From contig NZ_CP045303.1 in the NCBI RefSeq assembly GCF_009363155.1, forward strand, positions 1 to 64,000: 64,000 nt of DNA, written 5' to 3'. The notes beneath the pieces are model-generated. The model did not search any database and was not told where the DNA came from. It worked only from the letters and a program-made list of their open reading frames with translations. Both the position numbers and the translations under genes were made by a program. The stretch is from Azotobacter salinestris. Lineage in GTDB: Bacteria; Pseudomonadota; Gammaproteobacteria; Pseudomonadales; Pseudomonadaceae. Shown here piece by piece: positions 9,033 to 16,131 of this stretch; the first letter of the stretch is position 1; every line of letters begins with the position of its first letter.

Positions 9033-9177
9033 CCACCAAGGCGTCGAAGGAACGACGCAGGCCGACCATGGATGGCGGCCAATGGGACCGTCGCAGGATG
9101 CGGCGACCTCCTCAGGATGAGGAACCCAGGGATGTGGTGTTTACATGAAACGGCGAGGCTAACCCCTCGCCGTTTTT
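9033..9177 (+). ncRNA. rsmZ: RsmZ-type CsrA/RsmA-sequestering small RNA
   Basis: About 145 nt follow the GacA box (the exact 5' end is inferred). It contains a series of short hairpins presenting GGA in the loop: GCGTCG-aaggaa-CGACGC (9041-9058), GCCG..GGA..CGGC (9061-9079), GTCGC-AGGA-TGCGGCGAC (9090-9107), CCTCA-GGA-TGAGG (9110-9122) and a CCCAGGGATGTGG element (9126-9138). A strong intrinsic terminator closes it. Such RNAs titrate RsmA/CsrA away from target mRNAs. Known family members have the same order of GGA hairpins and the same ACCCAGGGATGTGG-like end. Confidence 0.85.
9148..9177 (+). terminator. Intrinsic terminator of the rsmZ-like RNA
   Basis: AAACGGCGAGG pairs with CCTCGCCGTTT around a short loop and runs straight into TTTTT (9173-9177), a textbook Rho-independent terminator. 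Confidence 0.9.
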
Positions 9178-9259
9178 GTTTGGCGCCGAAGAAAGTGGCT
9201 CATCCCCTCCCTCCAGATTCGTCATTCGAACCGCCCATCCTTCAGGCGCGACCGCTCGG

Positions 9260-9383
9260 CCGGTGTGCGGTAAACGAAGCGGCGAAAGGGTGTTAAGGTC
9301 CCCGCCGCTGTAACTGGCAGGACGCCAGTTGCTGCTGCCGTTGTGTGCCCCCGCTGCCGCTGCCTGTCGGCCGGGGGCTTTTT
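9260..9383 (+). ncRNA. Candidate structured small RNA of unknown family
   Basis: Three stem-loops in tandem: AGCGGCG (9278-9284) with CGCCGCT (9303-9309); AACTGGC-AGGAC-GCCAGTT (9312-9330), whose loop shows a GGA; and GCCCCCG (9347-9353) with CGGGGGC (9372-9378) followed by TTTTT. There is no credible open frame across it. The architecture is that of an independent sRNA with its own terminator. I could not assign it; a pseudomonad stress sRNA such as RgsA was considered but not verified. The 5' end is approximate. Confidence 0.55.
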
Positions 9384-9756
9384 ATCGCCTCCCGAGCGTT
9401 GCTGCTGTGAGGCGCATGTGATCCGGAAGGGACAGTTCAAGGCGGCTGGTGCGAGAGGTGAGGACATCGATGGGATCGGCCCCGCCTTCCTGCATGCAGG
9501 GGCGCTGGGCATTGAAGCGATCAGCGTTCCGTTCCTATGCAGCCTCTCTGTCTTCCTGGATGAACCGTTTCATCAGCTTCCCTCTCTGCCCTGACTGTTG
9601 CGGTGTGGCATGCTGGCTGCTCCCCTGTTTGGAGATAGTTCATGGATGGACTACAAATGCTCTCTTTTATCGGAATGGCTATCTCAGGCGTCGTCCTGGT
9701 GATCGCTCTCACTCGGCCTTAGCCTTTCAACGCGTTTCGCTAACGGAAAGATGTCC
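9384..9756. other. Gap without recognisable gene
   Basis: Short open frames only, none with a family motif. A small frame near 9640-9720 could encode a hydrophobic peptide (MDGLQMLSFIGMAISGVVLVIAL, split here by description: positions 9641-9712), but nothing supports its use. Confidence 0.3.
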
Positions 9757-10047
9757 ATGCGCCCCTCGCTCGTGTTCGAGCTCAAGCGAAGTGCCGTCCG
9801 CGAAGCGGCGAGCCGCTTCCGGGTGACCAATCCGCGCGTCTTCGGTTCGGTGCTGCATGGTACCGACCGGGACGGCAGCGACCTCGACCTGCTGGTCGAT
9901 GCCTTGCCCGGCGCGACGCTGTTCGACCTGGGCGGCCTGCAGGACGAGCTGGAATCGCTGCTCAGCGTTCACGTCGATCTGCTCACTCCCGCCGACCTGC
10001 CACCGAAGTTCCGGGCCAGGGTACTGGCGGAAGCTCGGCCGGTATGA
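9757..10047 (+). CDS. MNT-type nucleotidyltransferase antitoxin
   Basis: 96 residues from ATG 9757 (an in-frame ATG at 9751 sits right on the GGAAAG ribosome site, so 9757 is preferred). The minimal nucleotidyltransferase core is present: FGSVLHGTDRDGSDLDLLVD at about residues 26-45, with GS and the DxD metal-binding pair. In HEPN/MNT modules this protein AMPylates and silences a HEPN ribonuclease encoded just downstream. Here it overlaps the downstream frame by ATGA, as expected, but the HEPN gene is broken, leaving an orphan antitoxin. Confidence 0.88.
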   Translation: MRPSLVFELKRSAVREAASRFRVTNPRVFGSVLHGTDRDGSDLDLLVDALPGATLFDLGGLQDELESLLSVHVDLLTPADLPPKFRARVLAEARPV

Positions 10048-10190
10048 GTCAGAACCGTTTGCCCGACTACCTTGACCACATGCAGCAGGCCGCAACTGAT
10101 GCCTGCTGTTTCGTGGAGGGGTTGGCCAAGAGCCTGGGCGTATCCGTTCCTACGCTGTACCGCTGGATACCGGCTTCTGCACACGCTTAG
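10044..10190 (+). pseudogene. HEPN toxin start fused to the tail of a serine recombinase
   Basis: A 48-codon open frame. Residues 1-26 (MSQNRLPDYLDHMQQAATDA and the next few) are the start of a DUF86/HEPN RNase, overlapping the MNT gene by 4 nt. From about residue 27 it switches to LAKSLGVSVPTLYRWIPAS, the C-terminal helix-turn-helix end of a resolvase/invertase. The RX4-6H catalytic motif of HEPN toxins is missing, so it cannot be an active toxin. The junction is near 10120 and records a deletion or illegitimate recombination. Confidence 0.75.
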
Positions 10191-10259
10191 CGTGCTTTGA
10201 ATTCCGTTTTCCAGGATACTGGTCGCGGTGGTTCCTGCCCCGTGGGCCACACGGTGTGC

Positions 10260-10322
10260 TCAATAGCGGACCTTGAAGGTGGGCGAATCCTCTGCCCGCA
10301 GGTGTCTGCGGTCGTAGAGGGG
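10260..10322 (-). pseudogene. Tyrosine-integrase 3'-end fragment 1
   Basis: About 63 bp matching the last codons ([14 protein letters not shown]) of the integrase at 18784-19761, same strand. Homology begins abruptly near 10322. Sequence just beyond the stop codon (GGTGGTTCCTGCCCC... region before 10260) also resembles that beside fragment 2. Confidence 0.75.
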
Positions 10323-10639
10323 GACGTCTCAGAAAACGGATCGCAAAGTACGCTAAGCCGGTTGCAGCGGCCATAGCGGCCTGAGCTTAACCAACGCCGA
10401 TCTTGGCGCGGCGATGGATCGATTCAGAAAGCGGAAAAATCGCACGTTAAGCCGTTGGCAGGCGGCCTTGCTCGTAAACGACGGTTTGCGGCAAGCCCGC
10501 CAGGGCCTTCCCTCCGGCGCGGCATGGAAAATCAAGACATTGCCATTCGCCGCACCAAACCCATTCGTCCCGGCTCCACCCGGAAGCCTGCGAGGCCGGA
10601 TAAGTGCTTAAACCTATGTCCACAAGCGCTGTGGCAAGA
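10323..10639. other. Gap without recognisable gene
   Basis: No coding family or RNA structure is recognised on either strand between the integrase fragment and the 3' end of the Fic gene. Confidence 0.35.
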
Positions 10640-11242
10640 TCATTCACCGATGGGCTGGCCGATACACCTGTCGAAGACCCGCTCCAGTTTGGTGTAGTCA
10701 CAGAAGACGGCAGCGATGTTGGCCTTGATCCACTCCGACTCCTCCACGGCCCACCAACTGATCTCGAAGCCCGCGTTGACGATCAGGTGCTCGAACAGGA
10801 TGCGTTGGGCGCGACCATTGCCTTCTCGAAAGGGATGGAGCATGTTGATGTCGCCAAAGCACTCGGCAACCGCAGGAATCAGCCGCGAGCGTTCCCAGCC
10901 CTCGAACCAGTTGGCCTCTGCCATTTTCCGGAAGATCTTGCCTGCTTCAGGTTCGATGCGCTTGACGTTGCAGAAGTGCGTGTCGCCCTTGGCGATATCC
11001 ACGCTACGAAGCTCCCCCGCCCAGTCGTAAATATCGCCAAACAGGGCTCGGTGGATATGCTTCAGGTAGTCCAGCCCGTAGGGAGGAGGCTCAAAATCGA
11101 GCTGGCTGGCAGCCAGCTCGGAAAGCTCGCGCACGGCACGCGATAGCTGCCCTTCATCCTGGAGGTCGAGACGATTGCGCAGGATATCTGTACCGGGATA
11201 GCAGTAAGGGTCCTGCCCTGTACCGTACTTGTCCAGGGTCAG
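10640..11242 (-). CDS. Fic-family (FicT) AMP-transferase toxin with CTG in place of ATG
   Basis: 200 residues if read from the CTG at 11242-11240, which overlaps the antitoxin stop. The Fic signature HPFREGNGRAQR (catalytic His, about residue 136) is intact. The N-terminus TLDKYGTGQDPYCYPGT and the RNRLDLQDE block are typical of class I FicT. Fic toxins AMPylate DNA gyrase or topoisomerase IV in characterised FicT cases. The normal junction would be ATGA; here it is CTGA, so the usual start is lost. The next usable start is GTG at 11134, which would drop 36 conserved residues. The frame is otherwise complete. Confidence 0.85.
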   Translation of the reverse strand: MTLDKYGTGQDPYCYPGTDILRNRLDLQDEGQLSRAVRELSELAASQLDFEPPPYGLDYLKHIHRALFGDIYDWAGELRSVDIAKGDTHFCNVKRIEPEAGKIFRKMAEANWFEGWERSRLIPAVAECFGDINMLHPFREGNGRAQRILFEHLIVNAGFEISWWAVEESEWIKANIAAVFCDYTKLERVFDRCIGQPIGE

Positions 11243-11406
11243 GACTGCTTGCGGTAAGCGTTCAGGATGGCTTCGCGGGTAGGCAGTTCGCGCTGGGATT
11301 CCGCCAAGGTGACCTCATAGCCTTCCAGACGCAGGCTGGCGACATAATTGGCACGACGGGTCTTGGCGCAGTAGGCCTTCTTGGCTTGCAGACTGAGGGC
11401 GCTCAC
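11239..11406 (-). CDS. Fic antitoxin (VbhA/FicA type)
   Basis: 55 residues from GTG 11406, preceded by GAGG at a suitable distance; longer in-frame starts exist up to 11514 but would exceed the family size. It holds the class I inhibitory motif (S/T)xxxE(G/N) as SLRLEG (about residues 24-29), whose Glu blocks the gamma-phosphate site of the Fic partner. It is followed directly by the Fic gene. Confidence 0.85.
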   Translation of the reverse strand: MSALSLQAKKAYCAKTRRANYVASLRLEGYEVTLAESQRELPTREAILNAYRKQS

Positions 11407-11603
11407 GGTTCCAACCTCATCTCGTTGCAGAGTGTTCATTGTAACGAAGTCTCTTTCAGTCAACGAGCCAAAACGTGCCTCGCCCAAGCGGGATCCCGGG
11501 CCCGCCCCATTCACTTGGGCCTGCCATGCTCATGATCCTGCCGCCTGCGCCGAGTCCGCGAAGCGCCTCGCAGGCCCGGCGGCGAGCGCCAAGCGGTCCT
11601 GGT

Positions 11604-12560
11604 TCAGGGAATCAGGATCACCTTCTCGCTGCGCCCTTCGTCGACGTCGGCATAACGCGTAGGGCCCTCGGCGAGGGGGGACTCGAGCAATCCCTCCGGA
11701 GCGGGCAGGGTGCCGTCGTCGAAATGCCGGCCAAAGCGCTCCAGCATCCGTGCGCATTCGGCGCAGCCGTAGAGCAGCGAGTTGATGCCCACCACCGAGC
11801 CGCCACGGCGATACAGGTCCAGCGCGGGCAACTGCACCTGGCCGTCGACCGGCGCCGCGATAATGGCGATGCGGCCAAAGGTCGCCAGCGCCGGGACTGC
11901 GGCGGCGAGCCAAAAGCCGGTGGTATCGAAGATCACCTGCGCGCCGCCCTCGAACACCTGTTCGACCTGGCTGGGCAGGGCTTCCGGAGTAGTCAGCGGC
12001 AGCGCTTCAAACCCCTGGGCCTGCAGAGCCAGCCGCTGTTCCTCACGGCGCGCCGCACCCAGCACGTGCGCACCACGCACCCTGGCCAGTGCCAGGGCCG
12101 CACGGCCCACCGCGCCGGCGCCGATCACCAGTAGCCGCGTGCCACGGCCCACGCCGCTACGCTCCAGGGCATCCCAGGCGGTGGTATAGGGCACGCCGAG
12201 GCTGGCGGCCTGGCTGAAACTCAGGGACGCAGGCTTCAGCGCCACGCCGTCGGCGGGCAGCTTCACGTAGGCGGCGTGGGCGCCGTCGTTATAGAAGCCC
12301 AGCTCCTTGCCCGTCCCCCACACCGCTTTGCCCAGCAGATTCTGCGGACCTTGCACCACGATGCCGGCAAAGTCCCGTCCGGGAATCCGCGGCAGGGTGG
12401 TGTAGGGGAAACGTCCGAGCACGTTCTTCACGTCGCTCGGATTCAGTCCGCTGGCTCTGACCTCCACCAGCACCTCGCCGGCAGCAGGGATCGGCGTCGG
12501 CAGGTCGAGATAACGCAGCGCAGACAGGTCGCCGGTTTGGGAAAATTGCAGTGCTTTCAT
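11604..12560 (-). CDS. Zinc-type alcohol dehydrogenase-like / quinone oxidoreductase (MDR superfamily)
   Basis: 318 residues from ATG 12560, with GGAG six bases upstream. The N-terminal GroES-like domain shows EVRASGLNPSDVKNVLGRFP and RIPGRDFAGIVV (about residues 30-75). The Rossmann fold follows with LLVIGAGAVGRAALALAR (about 150-167). There is no catalytic-zinc Cys/His set, as in quinone reductase-like members, so it is probably an NADPH-dependent oxidoreductase acting on quinones or enones. It lies just downstream of pirin and DoxX on the same strand, a common redox/stress grouping. Confidence 0.85.
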   Translation of the reverse strand: MKALQFSQTGDLSALRYLDLPTPIPAAGEVLVEVRASGLNPSDVKNVLGRFPYTTLPRIPGRDFAGIVVQGPQNLLGKAVWGTGKELGFYNDGAHAAYVKLPADGVALKPASLSFSQAASLGVPYTTAWDALERSGVGRGTRLLVIGAGAVGRAALALARVRGAHVLGAARREEQRLALQAQGFEALPLTTPEALPSQVEQVFEGGAQVIFDTTGFWLAAAVPALATFGRIAIIAAPVDGQVQLPALDLYRRGGSVVGINSLLYGCAECARMLERFGRHFDDGTLPAPEGLLESPLAEGPTRYADVDEGRSEKVILIP

Positions 12561-13375
12561 GAGAACTCCTTCAAGAGCGCCAGTGAGCGATGGGTTGCGG
12601 TTCTGGTTTTCGCCGGGCGTATACCCAGCGCTGCCCGCAGGGGCCACCGTGGGTACCGTTCAGGGCATTCGCGGCCGTTCGTTGGGGCGCAGATCGAAGA
12701 CCAGCACCTCGGCCTGCTCGCCGTCGGCGAACTCCAGGCGCTCGGCATGCCGTCGCCCGCCTCCAGGCGCTGGCCGTTGACGCTCAGCGCACCGCGCGCC
12801 AAGTGCACGTAGGCGTGGCGCTGCCCACCGAACTCCAGAGTGGCCCGTTCCGCGCCGTCGAACAGCCCGGCGTAGACCCGGGCGTCCTGGTGGAGGCGCA
12901 GCGAACCCCGCTCGCCGTCCGGCGAGAGGATCAGCTGCAGCCGGCCACGCTTGTCCTCGTCGGCGAAATGTTGCTGCTGGTAGCCCGGCGTCACACCCTT
13001 TTCGGCCGGGACGATCCAGATCTGCAGGAAGTGCACCGGCTCGCGGGGCGAGGCGTTGTACTCGCTGTGCGCGATGCCGGTGCCGGCGCTCATCAGCTGG
13101 ATGTCGCCCGGGCGGATCACCGAGCCATTGCCCAGGCTGTCCTGGTGCTGCAGGGCGCCGTCGAGCACGTAGGAGAGGATCTCCATGTCCCGGTGCGGGT
13201 GGCGGCCGAAGCCCTGGCCGGGGGCGACGCGGTCGTCGTTGATCACCAGGAGGTCGGAGAAGCCCACCTGCTCGGGGTCGTGATAATCGGCGAAGGAAAA
13301 GCTGTGTCGGGATTGCAGCCAGCCGTGGTCGGCCTGGCCGCGCTCGCTGGAGCGGCGCAGTTCGTGGGTGTTCAT
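12557..13375 (-). pseudogene. Pirin-family protein, C-terminally frameshifted (copy 1)
   Basis: Residues 1-208 match the intact pirin copy at 24778-25506, including the metal-binding cupin residues HPHRDMEI (about 58-65) and TGIAHSEYN (about 100-108). Then 13 nt are missing after GGCGACGGC (near 12755). The native stop at 12660-12662 is thus out of frame: 716 nt here plus 13 equals the 729 nt of copy 2. The shifted frame continues to 12557 and gains an unrelated tail. Pirins are iron-binding cupins, some with quercetinase activity. It may fold partly, but the C-terminal cupin is damaged. Confidence 0.85.
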
Positions 13376-13423
13376 CTCGGATTCCTCGATCGGGACGGCC
13401 CGGCCGAAGCCGGGCGGGAAGTC

Positions 13424-13846
13424 TCAGGCGTGGGCGCTGCGGCGGCTGCGGTAGGCATCCAGGCTGAGGGCGCCGGCGCCGAAGGCGGCCACCTGCAGCA
13501 GCCCCCCGGCGATCGCCAGGTTTTTCAAAAAGTGGATGAACTGGTTCTGGTCGCCCAGCTGGTTGTGGAACGCCAGGGCCGTCGCCACGGTGAAGCCGGC
13601 CATCACAGTGGCGACCAGGCGGGTGCGATAGCCGACCAGCAGCGCTGCGGCGAAGCCCAGCTCGATCAGCAGCGCGACCGCCAGGGCCAGCGTGGGGAAG
13701 GGCAGGCCGGTGCTGCCGATGTAGCCGAGGGTGGCGGCCGGGGCGGCGGCCTTGCCAAGGCCGCTGACGATGAACAGCGAACTCAGCAGGGCGCGGCCGG
13801 CGAAGGCGCTGGCGGTGTGGGTGGCGGTCGAGGTCGAAAGGGTCAT
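13424..13846 (-). CDS. DoxX-family membrane protein (copy 1)
   Basis: 140 residues with four hydrophobic segments (about 14-32, 53-72, 77-96, 108-128), the DoxX/DUF417-like layout: FAGRALLSSLFIVSGLGKAAA at the start, then GYIGSTGLPFP and QFIHFLKNLAIAGGLL. It differs from copy 2 (24307-24729) at only six residues. It is transcribed toward pirin. DoxX proteins are linked to thiol/redox stress and quinone-related electron flow. A LysR gene fragment starts divergently at 13964. Confidence 0.9.
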   Translation of the reverse strand: MTLSTSTATHTASAFAGRALLSSLFIVSGLGKAAAPAATLGYIGSTGLPFPTLALAVALLIELGFAAALLVGYRTRLVATVMAGFTVATALAFHNQLGDQNQFIHFLKNLAIAGGLLQVAAFGAGALSLDAYRSRRSAHA

Positions 13847-13963
13847 GTCCGTGTCTCCGGGTAGGTAGGGGTGCCTTGTTCAGCACCATGAGCACAGACT
13901 AGTGTCTCCTTCCGATTCGATTAAGATGCCGAAAAGTGCAATATCGTCCACTCAGGAGTGACA

Positions 13964-14037
13964 ATGAACCAGCTCGAGGACCTGCGCCGGTTCGTCGCCG
14001 GAGTGGACGGCAGGAGCTTCACCGCAGCGGCCGAGGC
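13964..14037 (+). pseudogene. LysR-family regulator, 5' fragment
   Basis: Begins MNQLEDLRRFVAGVDGRSFTAAAE, the start of a LysR helix-turn-helix, with an AGGAG site upstream. The homology stops at about 14037, where unrelated DNA and the integrase fragment begin. It is divergent from doxX, so the full gene was probably the regulator of the doxX-pirin operon (inference). Confidence 0.8.
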
Positions 14038-14113
14038 GCGGGTCCGTTGTCGTGCGGGTCTCACGCCTGACGACCGATCGTGGTGGATTCCGACCCGGGG
14101 CCACGCGGTGCTG

Positions 14114-14368
14114 TCAGTAGCGCACCTTGAAGGTGGGCGAAGCCTCCGCCCGCAGGTGCCGGCGGTCGTAGAGCTGGGTGGTGCTGATATTGGCATGGTC
14201 CAGCCACTGCTGGACCTTGGCGATGTCGGCCTCGTGCTCGAGGGCGTTGGTGGCGGCGGTGGCGCGCAGGCCGTGGACGCCGAGGCCCTCGACCCTAATG
14301 CCGGCCGCCTTGGCGTAGGCCCCGACCAGGGCATGGATGCCCTCGGCGGAGATCCCGGTGCCGGTCCT
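14114..14368 (-). pseudogene. Tyrosine-integrase 3'-end fragment 2
   Basis: Encodes the last ~83 residues of the 18784-19761 integrase: the HxxR block [24 protein letters not shown] region, [14 protein letters not shown] with the active Tyr, and PTFKVRY-stop. It ends exactly at a junction with the DUF4143 3' end at 14369. Not functional alone since the first catalytic Arg is missing. Confidence 0.9.
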
Positions 14369-14434
14369 GTGCGCTTCGACGAGCAACTGGTGGCGGTTCC
14401 CCTGGCGGTGTTCTGGAGCAGTCTCTCAAGCTGA
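14369..14434 (+). pseudogene. 3' tail of an AAA/DUF4143 ATPase gene
   Basis: [25 protein letters not shown] is the same tail as in the gene ending at 8276 (two residue changes). DNA identity continues past the stop (GAAAGCGGTA). It is therefore a displaced fragment, joined at 14369 to integrase fragment 2. Confidence 0.85.
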
Positions 14435-14504
14435 AAGCGGTACGCTGCCTCGATCGGCTTTCGGGAAAAACCCAAACGGTTAGGTTTTGTGCTATCTTGC
14501 GAAC

Positions 14505-14753
14505 ATGCCGACAGTCTTACGCTTCAACGGCCTGCGTGCCGTGATTTATCCGAACGATCACCGGCCGGCACACCTCCATGTCATCGGCAATGGTTGCGAG
14601 GCCGTATTCAACCTGCATTGCCCACAGGGTCCGCCTGAACTGCGTGAGAACTACGGTTTTTCGCAGAAGGATCTGGCGGGCATTCAAGCCAAGCTGGCGG
14701 AAGCGCTGCTTGTCGCCTGCAACGAGTGGGGGGCTATCCATGGTCAGCCATGA
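14505..14753 (+). CDS. DUF4160 protein
   Basis: 82 residues from ATG 14505. The signature is clear: MPTVLRFNGLRAVIYPNDHRPAHLHVIG, with the conserved HxPAHxHV block at residues 19-25, and the C-terminal KDLAGIQAKLAEALLVACNEW. DUF4160 genes are nearly always followed by DUF2442, as here, with a 14-nt overlap. The pair is often predicted to be a toxin-antitoxin-like unit, but a biochemical role is not established. Confidence 0.9.
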   Translation: MPTVLRFNGLRAVIYPNDHRPAHLHVIGNGCEAVFNLHCPQGPPELRENYGFSQKDLAGIQAKLAEALLVACNEWGAIHGQP

Positions 14754-15159
14754 CGAGTTTGAACAAGCCAATGCTCGGGCCGAAAAACGCAAGACGCAGG
14801 AGCCTTCTGCCGTCTTTGCGCGCTATGACAAGCGCATTCATCGCCTGGTTATCGGGCTGAGCAGCGGCATCGAGGTTGCCTTTCCGCCCCATTCGGCCGA
14901 AGGACTGGAAAGGGCGAAACCTGCCGATCTGGATCTTATCGAAATCAGCCCTTCAGGCCTTGGCCTGCACTTTCCGAAGCTGGATGCCGACCTCTATCTG
15001 CCAGCTCTTCTGGAGGGTTTCCTGGGAAGCCGGCAGTGGATGGCGGCGAAGCTCGGTAAGCACGGTGGGAGTGTAAAGAGTGCCGCCAAGACTGTGGCGG
15101 CCCAAAAGAATGGTCGTCTTGGCGGGCGACCGCGCAAGCCAGCGATTGCCGGCAACTGA
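14740..15159 (+). CDS. DUF2442 protein
   Basis: 139 residues, starting within the DUF4160 gene. The DUF2442 core is YDKRIHRLVIGLSSGIEVAFPP...GLHFPKLDADLYLPALLEGFLGS (about residues 28-100). The C-terminal Lys/Arg/Gly-rich tail (KNGRLGGRPRKP) suggests nucleic-acid contact. Its partner is the DUF4160 protein; the overlap indicates coupled translation. Confidence 0.9.
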   Translation: MVSHDEFEQANARAEKRKTQEPSAVFARYDKRIHRLVIGLSSGIEVAFPPHSAEGLERAKPADLDLIEISPSGLGLHFPKLDADLYLPALLEGFLGSRQWMAAKLGKHGGSVKSAAKTVAAQKNGRLGGRPRKPAIAGN

Positions 15160-15168
15160 CCCCATCCT

Positions 15169-15432
15169 TTAATAGCGCACCTTGAATTCGGCCGGGTGTT
15201 GCGGCGGTCGTAGAGGCGGGTGGTGCTGATATTGGCACCACCCATGCCACTGCTGGAGCTTGGCGATGTCGGCCTCGTGCTCGAGGGCATTGGCGGCGTC
15301 GGTGGCGCGCAGGCCGTGAACGCCGAGGCCTTCGACGGTGATGCCGGCGGCCCTGGCGTAGGCGCCGGCAAAGATCCCGGCGCCGGTCCTTTTCCCGCGC
15401 AGCGGCAGGAACAGCGTCGCTTTGGGGTCCAC
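15169..15432 (-). pseudogene. Tyrosine-integrase 3'-end fragment 3
   Basis: Matches the integrase end but with small deletions: the segment before the HxxR block is shortened ([13 protein letters not shown]), and frameshifts disrupt the [13 protein letters not shown] region. The terminal FKVRY-stop is preserved. It begins at about 15432, next to a RhuM-like fragment. Confidence 0.85.
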
Positions 15433-15439
15433 GAGATGC

Positions 15440-15580
15440 GAGCAAGGTATCCGCCGAGATCATGCCGAGAGCGAGTTCGAAAAGTACCGCATCGTGCAGG
15501 AGCGCTTGTGCGAGAGCGACTTCGACCGGGCGATCAAACAGATTGAGGGTGGGAGCCCAGCCCGCGACGAGGGGGAATAA
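15440..15580 (+). pseudogene. Possible 3' end of a RhuM-family gene
   Basis: The frame HAESEFEKYRIVQERLCESDFDRA ending in GGE-like residues and TAA at 15578 resembles the C-terminal end of RhuM (virulence-type) proteins. A one-base slip just before (near 15455) and the junction with the integrase fragment show it is a remnant. Confidence 0.5.
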
Positions 15581-15585
15581 CATCC

Positions 15586-16131
15586 ATGGCCACCAAGAAA
15601 ACCGCCCCGAGTTGGAGCGACGTTAAAGCCAAGCTGGCCGACTTCGACCGCGCCGGACTGATCGGGCTTATACAAGACCTGTACGCCGCCAACAAGGACA
15701 ACCAGGCGTTCTTGCACGCGCGCTTCGCACTCGGCGGCGATGTGCTCAAGCCCTACAAAACGACTATAGCCCGCTGGCTGTGGCCTGATGTATTCAAGAA
15801 CCAGGACACCTCGGTGGCCAAGGCCAAGAAAGCCATTTCGGACTACAAGAAGGCCATCGGCCCATCAGAGGGCTTGGCGGAGCTGATGGTGTTCTATTGC
15901 GAGCAAGCGGTCGGTTTCAGTAGCGACGTGGGCCTGCAGGACGAGGGCTATTTCAATGCGCTGGTGCTGATGTTTGAGCAAGCGCTGACGACCATCGCGA
16001 CTTTGCCCGATGGGCAGCGACCAGCCCTTTGGGGGCGGCTGGATGAGGTGAGGCACACCAGTCACGATTTTGGTTATGGCGTCGGCGATGACATGGACGA
16101 ATTGCTGACCGAGCACGGAGTCGATGGCTGA
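15586..16131 (+). CDS. Small partner protein of the TOTE primase-helicase
   Basis: 181 residues. N-terminus MATKKTAPSWSDVKAKLADFD, then a helical domain (GLIGLIQDLYAANKDNQAFLHARFALGG) and conserved YCEQAVGFSSDVGLQDEGYF. I recognise no catalytic motif. It ends with an 8-nt overlap (ATGGCTGA) onto the primase-helicase start, so the two are translationally coupled and probably act together. Similar small helical proteins are often found beside such helicases; it may be an adaptor or sensor (inference). Confidence 0.7.
   Translation: MATKKTAPSWSDVKAKLADFDRAGLIGLIQDLYAANKDNQAFLHARFALGGDVLKPYKTTIARWLWPDVFKNQDTSVAKAKKAISDYKKAIGPSEGLAELMVFYCEQAVGFSSDVGLQDEGYFNALVLMFEQALTTIATLPDGQRPALWGRLDEVRHTSHDFGYGVGDDMDELLTEHGVDG

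Noticed and set aside
8941..9383. Cobalamin or other riboswitch upstream of a gene
   Set aside because: Neither RNA is followed closely by a coding start; each ends in its own terminator, and the first matches the RsmZ hairpin pattern.
12590..13864. Long plus-strand frames opposite the pirin and DoxX copy 1 genes
   Set aside because: Antisense shadows; composition is low-complexity and no ribosome site or family motif is present.
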